Positions 7,856 to 14,347 of a stretch of 43,279 nucleotides of DNA are shown one piece after another. The notes beneath the pieces were generated by a model, which ran no database searches, was not told the DNA's origin, and saw only the letters and a list, made by a program, of their open reading frames with translations. A program made the position numbers and the translations under genes. The stretch covers positions 62,323 through 105,601 of the forward strand of contig SUUB01000004.1 in NCBI GenBank assembly GCA_015062745.1, read 5' to 3'. The DNA is from Actinomycetaceae bacterium (GTDB lineage Bacteria > Actinomycetota > Actinomycetes > Actinomycetales > Actinomycetaceae). Numbering within the stretch: position 1 is the stretch's first letter; each line of letters starts with the position of its first letter.

Positions 7856-7893
7856 ACCTTCCGCTTTCGTTCACCATCGGTTAAGCTAACGCC

Positions 7894-8469
7894 ATGAACA
7901 CACACATGGGCCGCAGGGCAGCGGCCATAGCAACCACAATTCCCCTTCTCCTCCTGGGCGCGTGCTCGTCCGACAACGACGACGCCACCCCAACAACTGC
8001 CGCAGCTGCGGAAACAACAGTCGAAGAAGCACTCGGCTATGACGACGACACTATCGACACAGACGACGACACAGACGACTACTCTGACACTGGAAACACC
8101 CTCATCGCGTCATGGGGCGAAACAATTGATTATGAGGACGGTGTATCGTTCTCCGTGACCAAGCCTGTGCCGACCACCGTCTCCGAGTATTACCAGGACG
8201 AGTACACGAACCCCGTCGAGATCACAATCACCGTCACAAACAACTCAAACGAAGCCTACGATGCCGGCCTGACAATCATCGACGTTACATCGGCAGGCTC
8301 ATCCGCAGAAGCTATCTTCGACACGGAAGCAGGCTACGACGGCCAATACTCCTCGATCCTGCCCGGTAAATCCCTATCCTGGAAAGCCGCGTACGATGTC
8401 GCCGCCCCAGACGACGTCACCGTAGAAGTAACAGACTTCTTCCGAGAATCCGCATACTTCACAGACTAA
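7894..8469 (+). CDS. Prophage-encoded secreted lipoprotein (moron)
   Basis: A 191-aa protein with a classic lipoprotein signal: MGRRAAA, a hydrophobic stretch and lipobox LLGAC with Cys at residue 24. Then comes an Asp/Thr-rich spacer and a C-terminal beta-rich domain (about residues 70-191; VEITITVTNNSNEAYDAGL, LPGKSLSWKAAYDV) like the DUF4352/telokin-like extracellular folds. It would be anchored on the outer face of the membrane. It lies between the lysogeny genes with its own likely promoter and is flanked by 79-bp repeats, as expected of a lysogenic-conversion gene. Roles such as superinfection exclusion are inference. ATG at 7906 (MGRRA) is an alternative start. Confidence 0.82.
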   Translation: MNTHMGRRAAAIATTIPLLLLGACSSDNDDATPTTAAAAETTVEEALGYDDDTIDTDDDTDDYSDTGNTLIASWGETIDYEDGVSFSVTKPVPTTVSEYYQDEYTNPVEITITVTNNSNEAYDAGLTIIDVTSAGSSAEAIFDTEAGYDGQYSSILPGKSLSWKAAYDVAAPDDVTVEVTDFFRESAYFTD

Positions 8470-8570
8470 ACACCCATCCATTTCGCGGCGCGCTCCCCGG
8501 AAGCACACGGGGCAGCGCGCCGTCACGCACGTCAAGCAACGGCGGGAATGAAGTCGCGCGCAACGATGCG

Positions 8571-8649
8571 CTGGAAAACATACCGGTTTTTATACCACCG
8601 GCCCGGTTTCTCACGGTTCCTCACGTTTTCTCTCACGGTTTCTCACACC
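8571..8649. repeat. 79-bp direct repeat copy 2
   Basis: Second copy of the repeat at 7705-7783 (71/79 identical). It ends over the last codons of the convergent GIY-YIG gene. It has the same hairpin plus T-run at its left end (CTGGAAAACATACCGGTTTT) and the same four phased TCAC words at 8611, 8621, 8633 and 8643. Confidence 0.85.
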
Positions 8650-9977
8650 GCCTGGCGCATTGCTTCTGACAGTCGGTACTGTTCCGCGTCTGGCTCTTCC
8701 ACGAACTCCAAGAGGTTTCCGGCGACCTCCAATAGTGCTGTACGGACGTCTAATGGTGAGACGGCGAAGAACTCGCGTCGCTGGTTGACCAGATTCACCC
8801 TATGGTCAGCGAAGCGACGGTGTAGCTCCGCTTCAACGCCGACGGCGTCATCGGTGAAGAAGAGCGCGTGAACATCGAAGTTGAAGGGGACGGACGCATC
8901 GGATAGTTCTCGGATCCGGTCCATCGGGTCAAGCCGTCGTGTCATTCCGATCTTCACCATGTTGTCACCAAAGGATCCAAGGTTGGAGATAACGTACACG
9001 TAGCCAGCGCGAACATTGGCGGCACGGAAGTCAACGCTTTCGATTTCTTTGTTAACGTCGGCGAGCTTGGCTTCCATAGCGGCTGCTTCGTCGTCCTTCC
9101 CTTGAGCGCGGAGCTCTTCGAGGACGCGCTGGTAATGCTCGGCTTCTTTGACGAGTTTCGCTCGTTGGACCTCCAACTCCCGCTGGGCCTGTTTCTCTTC
9201 TCGCAGTTGGGCGCGTTTCTCCCGTTCTTCTTCCTTTTCCCGTTTGAGCGCATTCTGGTATTCCAGGGCGAGCTCGAGTTCCCTAATGCGGAGCTTGTGA
9301 TACGAACTCGTGATTTCCAGGCTGATCAGCTTACCGAGACTGGCGACTTGATTCCGGGTCCGCTCCAATCGCTTCTTAGCAGCTTCCCCGTTCCCCGCCT
9401 TGACGGTCAGGATACAGTTCTCTGCTTCCGCGTTATAGGCACGGAGCATCATCTTCTCCATATCCGCCACAAACTTCTGCCCTCGTGACGCAGAGCCGTT
9501 ATACGCGAAGTCCGTCGCCGCCTGAGTAGCAGTGCCCCACCTAACCGCGCGTTTAATCTTGTCACGCGTCTTAGCAAGGTCATCTTTCAACTGTACGGAT
9601 GACTCAGCAGGATGAGCGAAAGGAATCAGCCCCTTATCGACCAGGGTGACGGCTTCCTTATAAGAACCCTTAAGCTCGCCGATCTGACGGGTAAGCTCGT
9701 CCCGCTTCTGCTCAAGCTCACCAGTCTTCGCGAGCAAACTAACGTAATCATTCTCAGCTCTGGCGCGTTGCCCCTCAAGCTGGTGAACGGTCTCCCGAAG
9801 CTCCAGCGCATCACCACCCCCAACACGCTCCAACAACTCCTGCGCATGCGCAAGCTGTGTTTCAAGCTCTCGGATACGCCGACGCTTCCGGAAAAACAAA
9901 CGCCGACCAACCGCTAACAAGAAACGCTTCAACGCGGAAAACAACCGTTGAACGTATTGAGAGAACGTACTCGTCAC
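8643..9977 (-). CDS. DUF4041 coiled-coil protein with T5orf172 GIY-YIG domain
   Basis: A 444-aa protein. The N terminus has an amphipathic basic start (FLLAVGRRLFFRKRRR), then a long coiled coil (about residues 35-115), a DUF4041-like region (VTLVDKGLIPFAHPAES, KMMLRAYNAEAENCI), a second Glu/Arg-rich coil (about 220-300) and a C-terminal GIY-YIG domain from residue 324 (GYVYVISNLGSFGDNMVKIG, MTRRLDPMDRIREL, then VGVEAELHRRF with the expected glutamate). Proteins of this type are frequent in phages and mobile elements, with nuclease or anti-phage roles suggested but not settled. It is transcribed leftward from just outside the repressor genes, so it is probably expressed in the lysogen. Confidence 0.85.
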   Translation of the reverse strand: MTSTFSQYVQRLFSALKRFLLAVGRRLFFRKRRRIRELETQLAHAQELLERVGGGDALELRETVHQLEGQRARAENDYVSLLAKTGELEQKRDELTRQIGELKGSYKEAVTLVDKGLIPFAHPAESSVQLKDDLAKTRDKIKRAVRWGTATQAATDFAYNGSASRGQKFVADMEKMMLRAYNAEAENCILTVKAGNGEAAKKRLERTRNQVASLGKLISLEITSSYHKLRIRELELALEYQNALKREKEEEREKRAQLREEKQAQRELEVQRAKLVKEAEHYQRVLEELRAQGKDDEAAAMEAKLADVNKEIESVDFRAANVRAGYVYVISNLGSFGDNMVKIGMTRRLDPMDRIRELSDASVPFNFDVHALFFTDDAVGVEAELHRRFADHRVNLVNQRREFFAVSPLDVRTALLEVAGNLLEFVEEPDAEQYRLSEAMRQAV

Positions 9978-10073
9978 TACAGGCCCCTTCTTCGTAGCGG
10001 CACCAGCGCCGCTGTTCCCGACGGGGCCTAGTATGACACAGGAAACATTTAGAACGTTAATCAGACCTTGCGG

Positions 10074-10337
10074 CTAGTGAGCCTGTCCCCGCGCCTGACT
10101 AATTACGTCCCGCACGTCAAGACGGGCTAGATCGCATAGCCGAACGAACTCCTCGAGCGTAATCGTCCTCTCCCCGTTAAAGATAGCCGCTAGTCTTGTG
10201 CGACCAATGTCAGCCTTCGTGGCAATTTCGCGCCACGAATAGCCGAGCGTCGCGAGCTGCTCGGCCACAAGTTGCACTGCAATATGTTCAGTCTCACCAA
10301 CTTCTAGCGCTGATCGTCCCATGCCGCTAATCATCAC
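10074..10337 (-). CDS. Small HTH (XRE-like) DNA-binding protein
   Basis: 87 aa with an XRE-type helix-turn-helix across the middle (YSWREIATKADIGRTRLAAI, then TITLEEFVRLCDLARLDV). Its start overlaps the stop of the repressor gene upstream by four bases, so both are made from one leftward message. Start at the second Met (10322-10325 region, MGRSALEV) is possible because neither site has a strong ribosome site. It may be a second regulator or an antagonist of the repressor. Confidence 0.78.
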   Translation of the reverse strand: MMISGMGRSALEVGETEHIAVQLVAEQLATLGYSWREIATKADIGRTRLAAIFNGERTITLEEFVRLCDLARLDVRDVISQARGQAH

Positions 10338-10657
10338 CGGTCAAATACCGAATGCTCCCCGGGCGACGCTTTCAAACGACGCAGGATTTCTTCGGAAAGC
10401 TCTAGGTCTGTCGCATCCGCGAGTGTTGCCGATATTCCATGGCGCGAGACCTGCTCGCGAGTAATAAAACCAAGGATGACAAGCGCCTCAATAACGTCTG
10501 CGCCGTAGGCCGTTGCAATTGCGATGACAGTATCTGGTGAGAGTGTTCCAGCATGGCGTTGACGGTTAAGCGTGCCCTGCGTGATACGGGCCTTCTTTGC
10601 GACTGTGTTCTCGGAGTCGGCTCCGACAGTCGCCTTGTACCAGTCGAGTATATCCAT
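10334..10657 (-). CDS. Probable prophage immunity repressor (XRE-type HTH)
   Basis: 107 aa. An HTH of XRE type covers about residues 15-60 (NTVAKKARITQGTLNRQRHA, SPDTVIAIATAYGADVIEAL); the C-terminal part is a short acidic helix. It is divergent from the rightward early operon across an operator-rich 133-bp region, the position expected of the lysogeny repressor. No ribosome site precedes the ATG; a TAAGAT -10 seven bases upstream predicts a leaderless message, common for actinophage repressors. Confidence 0.8.
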   Translation of the reverse strand: MDILDWYKATVGADSENTVAKKARITQGTLNRQRHAGTLSPDTVIAIATAYGADVIEALVILGFITREQVSRHGISATLADATDLELSEEILRRLKASPGEHSVFDR

Positions 10658-10663
10658 GCGCCC

Positions 10664-10684
10664 ATCTTAACAGACGTTACTCGT
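10664..10684 (-). promoter_or_regulatory. Leftward repressor promoter with operator half-site
   Basis: On the minus strand TAAGAT (10669-10664) is followed after seven bases by the repressor ATG at 10657, suggesting a leaderless transcript. GTTACTCGT at 10676-10684, a half of the palindrome at 10754-10773, sits between the -10 and the poor -35 zone, consistent with autorepression. Confidence 0.5.
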
Positions 10685-10711
10685 GGCGCATAGCTTTCTA
10701 TGTGAAATAGG

Positions 10712-10740
10712 TTGACTCACGTCCCGCACCAGTGTATCGT
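10712..10740 (+). promoter_or_regulatory. Rightward early promoter
   Basis: TTGACT (10712-10717) and TATCGT (10735-10740) with 17-bp spacing. An inverted repeat GTATCG/CGATAC (10734-10739 and 10750-10755) covers the -10 and start region. Drives the early operon beginning at 10791. Confidence 0.6.
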
Positions 10741-10753
10741 CGAGTTATGCGAT

Positions 10754-10773
10754 ACGAGTAATCAATTACTCGT
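10754..10773. promoter_or_regulatory. 20-bp operator palindrome in the genetic switch
   Basis: ACGAGTAAT CA ATTACTCGT, perfect 9-bp arms, in the leader of the rightward early transcript. The half-word TTACTCGT recurs at 10677-10684 in the opposite promoter and a degenerate CGCGAGTA follows at 10774. Probable binding site of the repressor or the Cro-like protein. Confidence 0.7.
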
Positions 10774-10790
10774 CGCGAGTAGGAGGCGTT

Positions 10791-11036
10791 ATGGATACAC
10801 ATTCACCCGAGCTGCGGTTATCGCAGACATTTCTAGATCGTGTAACTCAAATCGGATTGACCGATGCGGCTGTCGCTGCGGCTATCGGTGTCACTCGACA
10901 GTTCTACAGCCAGGTTAAGACCGGAAAGGCGATGCCGACGGCTCGATTCATGGCTGGCGCTGTCGCTGCGGGCCTAGCATCGTCTCTCGATCAGGTCGCG
11001 ACCCTCGTCGAGGATGACACAGCGGAGGTGGAGTGA
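10791..11036 (+). CDS. Cro-like HTH protein, first early gene
   Basis: 81 aa with a lambda-type HTH (IGLTDAAVAAAIGVTRQFYS, QVKTGKAMPTARFMAGAVAA). ATG 10791 follows AGGAGG. Position as the first rightward gene facing the repressor suggests a Cro or antirepressor role. The stop overlaps the next start. Confidence 0.78.
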   Translation: MDTHSPELRLSQTFLDRVTQIGLTDAAVAAAIGVTRQFYSQVKTGKAMPTARFMAGAVAAGLASSLDQVATLVEDDTAEVE

Positions 11037-11254
11037 TGGGTGGCTCAAGCGAGTGCTGGGAGTGGGAGGCTGCTCTCCTCGCGGCTGTCGACGAGGCAGA
11101 CGAACCAGGCCGGGTGGATCCGGTGCTGGTCTGGCAGGACGCACTGTACGCGTCCTACCGGCGCAGCTACCTGTCCTACCGGAAGGCTTGTCGCGCGCTC
11201 GCGTCATACAACAAGCAGCTACCCCCTGCCACAACCACCGTGGGGGTGGCGTGA
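11036..11254 (+). CDS. Small early protein, unknown
   Basis: 72 aa, Trp/Tyr-rich helical protein (CWEWEAALLAAVDEADEP, ASYRRSYLSYRKACRALASY). ATG 11036 shares one base with the preceding TGA and has GGAGG seven bases upstream; GTG 11033 directly before is an alternative. No family recognised. Confidence 0.65.
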   Translation: MGGSSECWEWEAALLAAVDEADEPGRVDPVLVWQDALYASYRRSYLSYRKACRALASYNKQLPPATTTVGVA

Positions 11255-11475
11255 TGGGTGGGCGTCAGCCTGTACGGCCGGTATGGGTCTCGCGTGGACA
11301 GATCCCGGACATGTTCGGGCTTGACCCACGGACCGTGGACCGCGCACTCGCGGACGGTGCGCTGATTGTTCGCCGATTCGTGGGCAGGAAACCGGTCTAC
11401 CGGGTGGACTCGATCGACGCCTGGCTGGCGGGCTTGGACGAGGACCGGCCCGCCCCTGGGCAAGCAACCACATGA
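11254..11475 (+). CDS. MerR/excisionase-type HTH_17 protein
   Basis: 73 aa dominated by a helix-turn-helix of the HTH_17 family: VSRGQIPDMFGLDPRTVDRA followed by ADGALIVRRFVGRKPVYRV and a final helix (DSIDAWLAGLDED). ATG 11254 overlaps the preceding TGA by one base (GTG at 11251 also possible). The track's 11014 start is a shadow. It is the best placed candidate for the excisionase or recombination directionality factor, though a plain transcription regulator fits equally. Confidence 0.75.
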   Translation: MGGRQPVRPVWVSRGQIPDMFGLDPRTVDRALADGALIVRRFVGRKPVYRVDSIDAWLAGLDEDRPAPGQATT

Positions 11476-11506
11476 CACCCCCTTGGAGGAGAGGAGTACG
11501 GGAGAA

Positions 11507-11773
11507 ATGGACCAGCATCGTGAGGGATGGCGTGAAGCAGTCGAGCTTGTATCACTGCTTGACGGTACGAACCCGATGAGCACAGACACCGTGATCGACC
11601 GGATCACTGCCCTTGCCTCCCTGTACGGGCTCAACGTCGTCGACAGAACCCCGGCCGAGCAGTGTAACTGGGATGTTGACCCTCACGACGCCGACGACCT
11701 TCACGGATTCCGGCGCATCCGGCTCTTCGGCGGCGTCTTCGAGTACACGAGCCGTTTCAACTCCACCAGATAA
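11507..11773 (+). CDS. Small early protein, unknown
   Basis: 88 aa. ATG 11507 follows a purine-rich GGAGGAGAGGAG...GGAGAA leader; the track's 11366 start runs through the previous gene. Acidic first half, then a Tyr/Phe-rich end (RIRLFGGVFEYTSRF). No motif recognised. Confidence 0.65.
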   Translation: MDQHREGWREAVELVSLLDGTNPMSTDTVIDRITALASLYGLNVVDRTPAEQCNWDVDPHDADDLHGFRRIRLFGGVFEYTSRFNSTR

Positions 11774-11806
11774 GCCTCCCTCTCAACAGGGACACGTAAA
11801 AGGAAT

Positions 11807-11835
11807 GCCGCGCCCTAGTGCTAGTGGGGCGCGGC
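11807..11835. other. 9-bp hairpin before an early gene
   Basis: GCCGCGCCC (11807-11815) pairs perfectly with GGGCGCGGC (11827-11835) across an 11-nt loop TAGTGCTAGTG. No T-run follows; the ribosome site AAGGAG lies 5 nt downstream. It may set expression of the following gene or act as a processing site. Confidence 0.45.
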
Positions 11836-11853
11836 GGAACAAAGGAGAATCCA

Positions 11854-12162
11854 ATGTCTACCAACAACACTACCAGCCCCACACCGCAGGGAGAACAGTA
11901 TCCAGAGTATCCGGAGTCTAAGAAACTGTCCGCGGCCAGTGAGTATATTCTCGAGATCCTGAACTTCCTCGAATGGGCCGAAGAGCACAACATCATCCTG
12001 TCCAACAGAGACCGGTCCTATTTCTCGTATGAGAACGCCACTGAAGACCTGGTCCGCGCGTACTACGGCATCGACAAAACCCTGCTCGAAATGGAACGCC
12101 GCCACATGACCGCCCGCCTGAACGACACGCTCACCAGCATAGACGGTGGTGATGCGGCATGA
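11854..12162 (+). CDS. Early helical protein, unknown
   Basis: 102 aa after ATG 11854 with AAGGAG upstream; the ORF start at 11818 lies in the hairpin and is rejected. A disordered Pro/Thr/Ser start leads into an acidic helical domain (ASEYILEILNFLEWAEEHNI, LLEMERRHMTARLNDTL). Its stop overlaps the next ATG by four bases. Confidence 0.65.
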   Translation: MSTNNTTSPTPQGEQYPEYPESKKLSAASEYILEILNFLEWAEEHNIILSNRDRSYFSYENATEDLVRAYYGIDKTLLEMERRHMTARLNDTLTSIDGGDAA

Positions 12163-12389
12163 AACGCATCCTCCACTATCTCGACCGGGAAACAGTCCGC
12201 GTCCTGCGCATCTTCGCCTACACGGCGATTTACGCGCTCGCGGTCCTCGCCTCCGCCTTAGCCGTGGGCGGCGGCATGACCCATAGTGCCAGCGACGTCG
12301 TACTGGGCACGGCCGGCGTGATCGCCTGCCTGCTCGCCGCCGCAGCCCTCACACCCACCACCAGGGACGGTGGTGATACCGGTGAGTGA
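12159..12389 (+). CDS. Small two-span membrane protein, unknown
   Basis: 76 aa with two hydrophobic segments (about residues 17-40 and 45-65; IFAYTAIYALAVLASALAV and VVLGTAGVIACLLAAAAL) and a basic N terminus. ATGA overlap with the gene before and a short overlap with the WhiB gene after. Function unknown. Confidence 0.65.
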   Translation: MKRILHYLDRETVRVLRIFAYTAIYALAVLASALAVGGGMTHSASDVVLGTAGVIACLLAAAALTPTTRDGGDTGE

Positions 12390-12810
12390 CATCTTCGCCG
12401 CCGCGTTATGTCGCCAGGATCCGGATGGCTGGTTCCCCGACCCGGGCCACAAAGACCAGACCGCTACGGCATGCGCCCGGTGCACGGCATGCCCGGCGCT
12501 CGCGGCGTGCCGGGAGTATGCGGAGAGTTTCCTTGCCCGGGACGTGCGCTTGTTTGGCGTGTGGGCGGGACGGTTCTACCCCGCAGGGAAGAAGGAAAAG
12601 GCGAAGCGGCCGGCCCGGTATCGCCGGGTTGCTCCGTGTATTGACTGTGGCCGGATGGTCCGGCCGCGCAGCCAGCGGTTACACGATGCGCCCGGGACGA
12701 TCGAGTACGGCGGGCCGGGGCCGCGCTGCGGCACCTGTTACAAGCGGCGCAAACAAAACGTCCCTGCACGACCTAAGGAAGGGAGCCTGTCGTGTCTGTC
12801 TACTATGTGA
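12382..12810 (+). CDS. WhiB-family regulator with C-terminal zinc ribbon
   Basis: WhiB proteins are actinobacterial iron-sulfur transcription regulators, known in actinophages such as TM4. From GTG 12382 the 142-aa product has the Cys set C10, C34, C37, C43 (RCTACPALAACREYA), the DPDGWFPD region and a GVWAG turn. A C-terminal extension holds two CxxC pairs (CIDCGRMVR and CGTCYKRR) as an extra zinc ribbon, which ordinary WhiB proteins lack. Starts at GTG 12370 or 12373 are possible. It overlaps the previous gene by 8 bases and the next by 19. Confidence 0.83.
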   Translation: MSDIFAAALCRQDPDGWFPDPGHKDQTATACARCTACPALAACREYAESFLARDVRLFGVWAGRFYPAGKKEKAKRPARYRRVAPCIDCGRMVRPRSQRLHDAPGTIEYGGPGPRCGTCYKRRKQNVPARPKEGSLSCLSTM

Positions 12811-13112
12811 CCTTCGGTGTGAAGTACGCCGACGAACCCCATCCCGTGAACGAGATTATTACTAATCGTGCCGTGGTCGCGATCGAAGCACCATCGGAAG
12901 AGTTCGCCCGCCGGGTTGCCTTCCACCATTTCGACCAGTACTGGTCGCAGCTGCTCCCCGAGGAAGAAGGCCGTCAGTATGCGGCCAAGTGGGGCTGCTA
13001 CACGGCCGCTCACGTCTTCGGCCAGTCGATCGTGTGGGCCGGTGACACCGACACAATGCTCAACCTCATCTCCACAACGCAGACCGTACCAAGGGAAGGA
13101 GCGACGTCATGA
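12792..13112 (+). CDS. Early protein, unknown
   Basis: 106 aa from GTG 12792, which follows AGGAAGGGAG. The product begins SVYYVTFGVKYADEPHPV and has mixed alpha/beta character with no known motif (AVVAIEAPSEEFARRVAFHH; GCYTAAHVFGQSIVW). The frame is used in preference to the WhiB frame after 12810. Its stop overlaps the next start (ATGA). Confidence 0.7.
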   Translation: MSVYYVTFGVKYADEPHPVNEIITNRAVVAIEAPSEEFARRVAFHHFDQYWSQLLPEEEGRQYAAKWGCYTAAHVFGQSIVWAGDTDTMLNLISTTQTVPREGATS

Positions 13113-13471
13113 CCGTTTATCCGAATCTTGACGGGCCAGTGGCCCGCACGTCTGACCCGGTGACGTCGTGGGAGGCCGCGCAGGCAATCAGTGACGGGCA
13201 GATGCGGGCCTCCGAGCAGGCCGTCCTGTCTGCACTGCGTACGGGTGGGGCGATGACGGATCCGCAGATCGCTGACTATGTCATCTCGCATGGTGGCCGC
13301 TGGTCCGCGCAGCGTCTGCGGAGCGCCCGCGCCGACCTCGTACGCGCCGGCCTGGTCACGCCGGCCGGTGTGGTCCGCCCGGAGGGGTCCCCGCGCCGGT
13401 ACACGATCTGGGCCGCCACCCCCACCCAGGGCACGCTCACGGACGAGGAGGCCCGCCATGCTGTGGCCTAG
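13109..13471 (+). CDS. Winged-helix DNA-binding protein
   Basis: 120 aa. The N-terminal TSDPVTSWEAAQAISDGQ and the following QAVLSALRTGGAMTDPQIAD, GRWSAQRLRSARADLVRAGL and PRRYTIW segments form the winged-helix pattern found in many actinophage early proteins. The start overlaps the preceding stop (ATGA). Exact role unknown. Confidence 0.7.
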   Translation: MTVYPNLDGPVARTSDPVTSWEAAQAISDGQMRASEQAVLSALRTGGAMTDPQIADYVISHGGRWSAQRLRSARADLVRAGLVTPAGVVRPEGSPRRYTIWAATPTQGTLTDEEARHAVA

Positions 13472-13712
13472 AAAGAAACCGGAACGGGACCAGGGCCGGG
13501 AGGCGGTGCCTGCGTCGGCTCGGGTATGTCCCCGCCCGCCCGCTCATGTTGAGGTTGAGCTGACCGTGTCCGGTGGCCGCCGGATATCACTCATGTTGGA
13601 CCTGGTCACCGCTGAAACCATGGCCCGCAACCTGACACACGCTTGTAACACGGTCCTCGAGCACGCCTACATGCAGGACCAGGCCTCCGCTGATGGTGGT
13701 GACGTCTCGTGA
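13458..13712 (+). CDS. Small early protein, unknown
   Basis: 84 aa. ATG 13458 has GAGGAGG upstream; the track start at 13278 is inside the previous gene. A basic N terminus (WPRKKPERDQGRE) is followed by a beta segment VEVELTVSGGRRISLMLDLV and a helix. No family recognised. Confidence 0.6.
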   Translation: MLWPRKKPERDQGREAVPASARVCPRPPAHVEVELTVSGGRRISLMLDLVTAETMARNLTHACNTVLEHAYMQDQASADGGDVS

Positions 13713-13939
13713 GTCGCCTCGTCATGGTTTTCCCTGTTATCGACGGGGCCCGCGCTCTCGTGGACTTGCGTGCTGAGGCGTTGGCCCGGGCCATGGCTGA
13801 GGCCCGCCGGCACGGCTGGCGGGTCACCGGTGCCGGTGCCACCCGGTACGAGCCCGACACGCGCCGTCTACGCGCCATACTCCCCGTCCACACCCCGCAG
13901 GACCCGCCTGCAGGCGCATTCTTGGAAGGAGCCGCGTAA
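13709..13939 (+). CDS. Small early protein, unknown
   Basis: 76 aa from GTG 13709 that overlaps the preceding stop (GTGA). One Arg/Ala-rich helix (ARALVDLRAEALARAMAEAR) and a beta-rich tail. No motif recognised. Confidence 0.6.
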   Translation: MSRLVMVFPVIDGARALVDLRAEALARAMAEARRHGWRVTGAGATRYEPDTRRLRAILPVHTPQDPPAGAFLEGAA

Positions 13940-14347
13940 ATGGGTACGCAGTCGATCCGTTTCATTCTCGGGCCCACCCTGTGGATGAGCGCGAACCACT
14001 CCGGCCGGGTCAACCGGCACTGGGCCGTCACCCGGCGCAAGACAGCGGACCTGCGCCGCCTGGCAGTCATGCAGGCCCGCGCCCAGCACCTCCACCCCAC
14101 CCGTGGCCGCGTGCGAGTCACGGCATGGATCCAATACCCCACCCGTGGCCGGGCCGACCCGAACAACGCGGCACCAACCACGAAAGCCCTGATTGACGGA
14201 CTGACCGACGCGGGAATATGGCCCGACGACGACCACACCCACGTGATCGGCCCAGACCACCGCCGCGCCGACGGCACCTGCCCACGCGGCCTCCACATCA
14301 TCACACTAACCATCACCGAAGAAGCCAAGGAAGGGGAACGATCATGA
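13940..14347 (+). CDS. RusA-like Holliday junction resolvase
   Basis: 135 aa. The RusA signature is clear in the middle: RADPNNAAPTTKALIDGLTD followed by AGIWPDDDHTHVIG, giving the conserved acidic residues (D.N...K...D...DDD). RusA resolves Holliday junctions made during phage recombination and replication. The gene directly precedes the replication initiator and overlaps it (ATGA). Confidence 0.85.
   Translation: MGTQSIRFILGPTLWMSANHSGRVNRHWAVTRRKTADLRRLAVMQARAQHLHPTRGRVRVTAWIQYPTRGRADPNNAAPTTKALIDGLTDAGIWPDDDHTHVIGPDHRRADGTCPRGLHIITLTITEEAKEGERS

Noticed and set aside
9102-9488. 128-aa hydrophobic plus-strand ORF
   Set aside because: Leu/Phe-rich because it is the antisense of the Glu/Lys/Arg coiled coil of the GIY-YIG protein.
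11109-11945. none: region checked for a second repressor-type gene
   Set aside because: Apart from the listed small genes, all other frames overlap them without ribosome sites.
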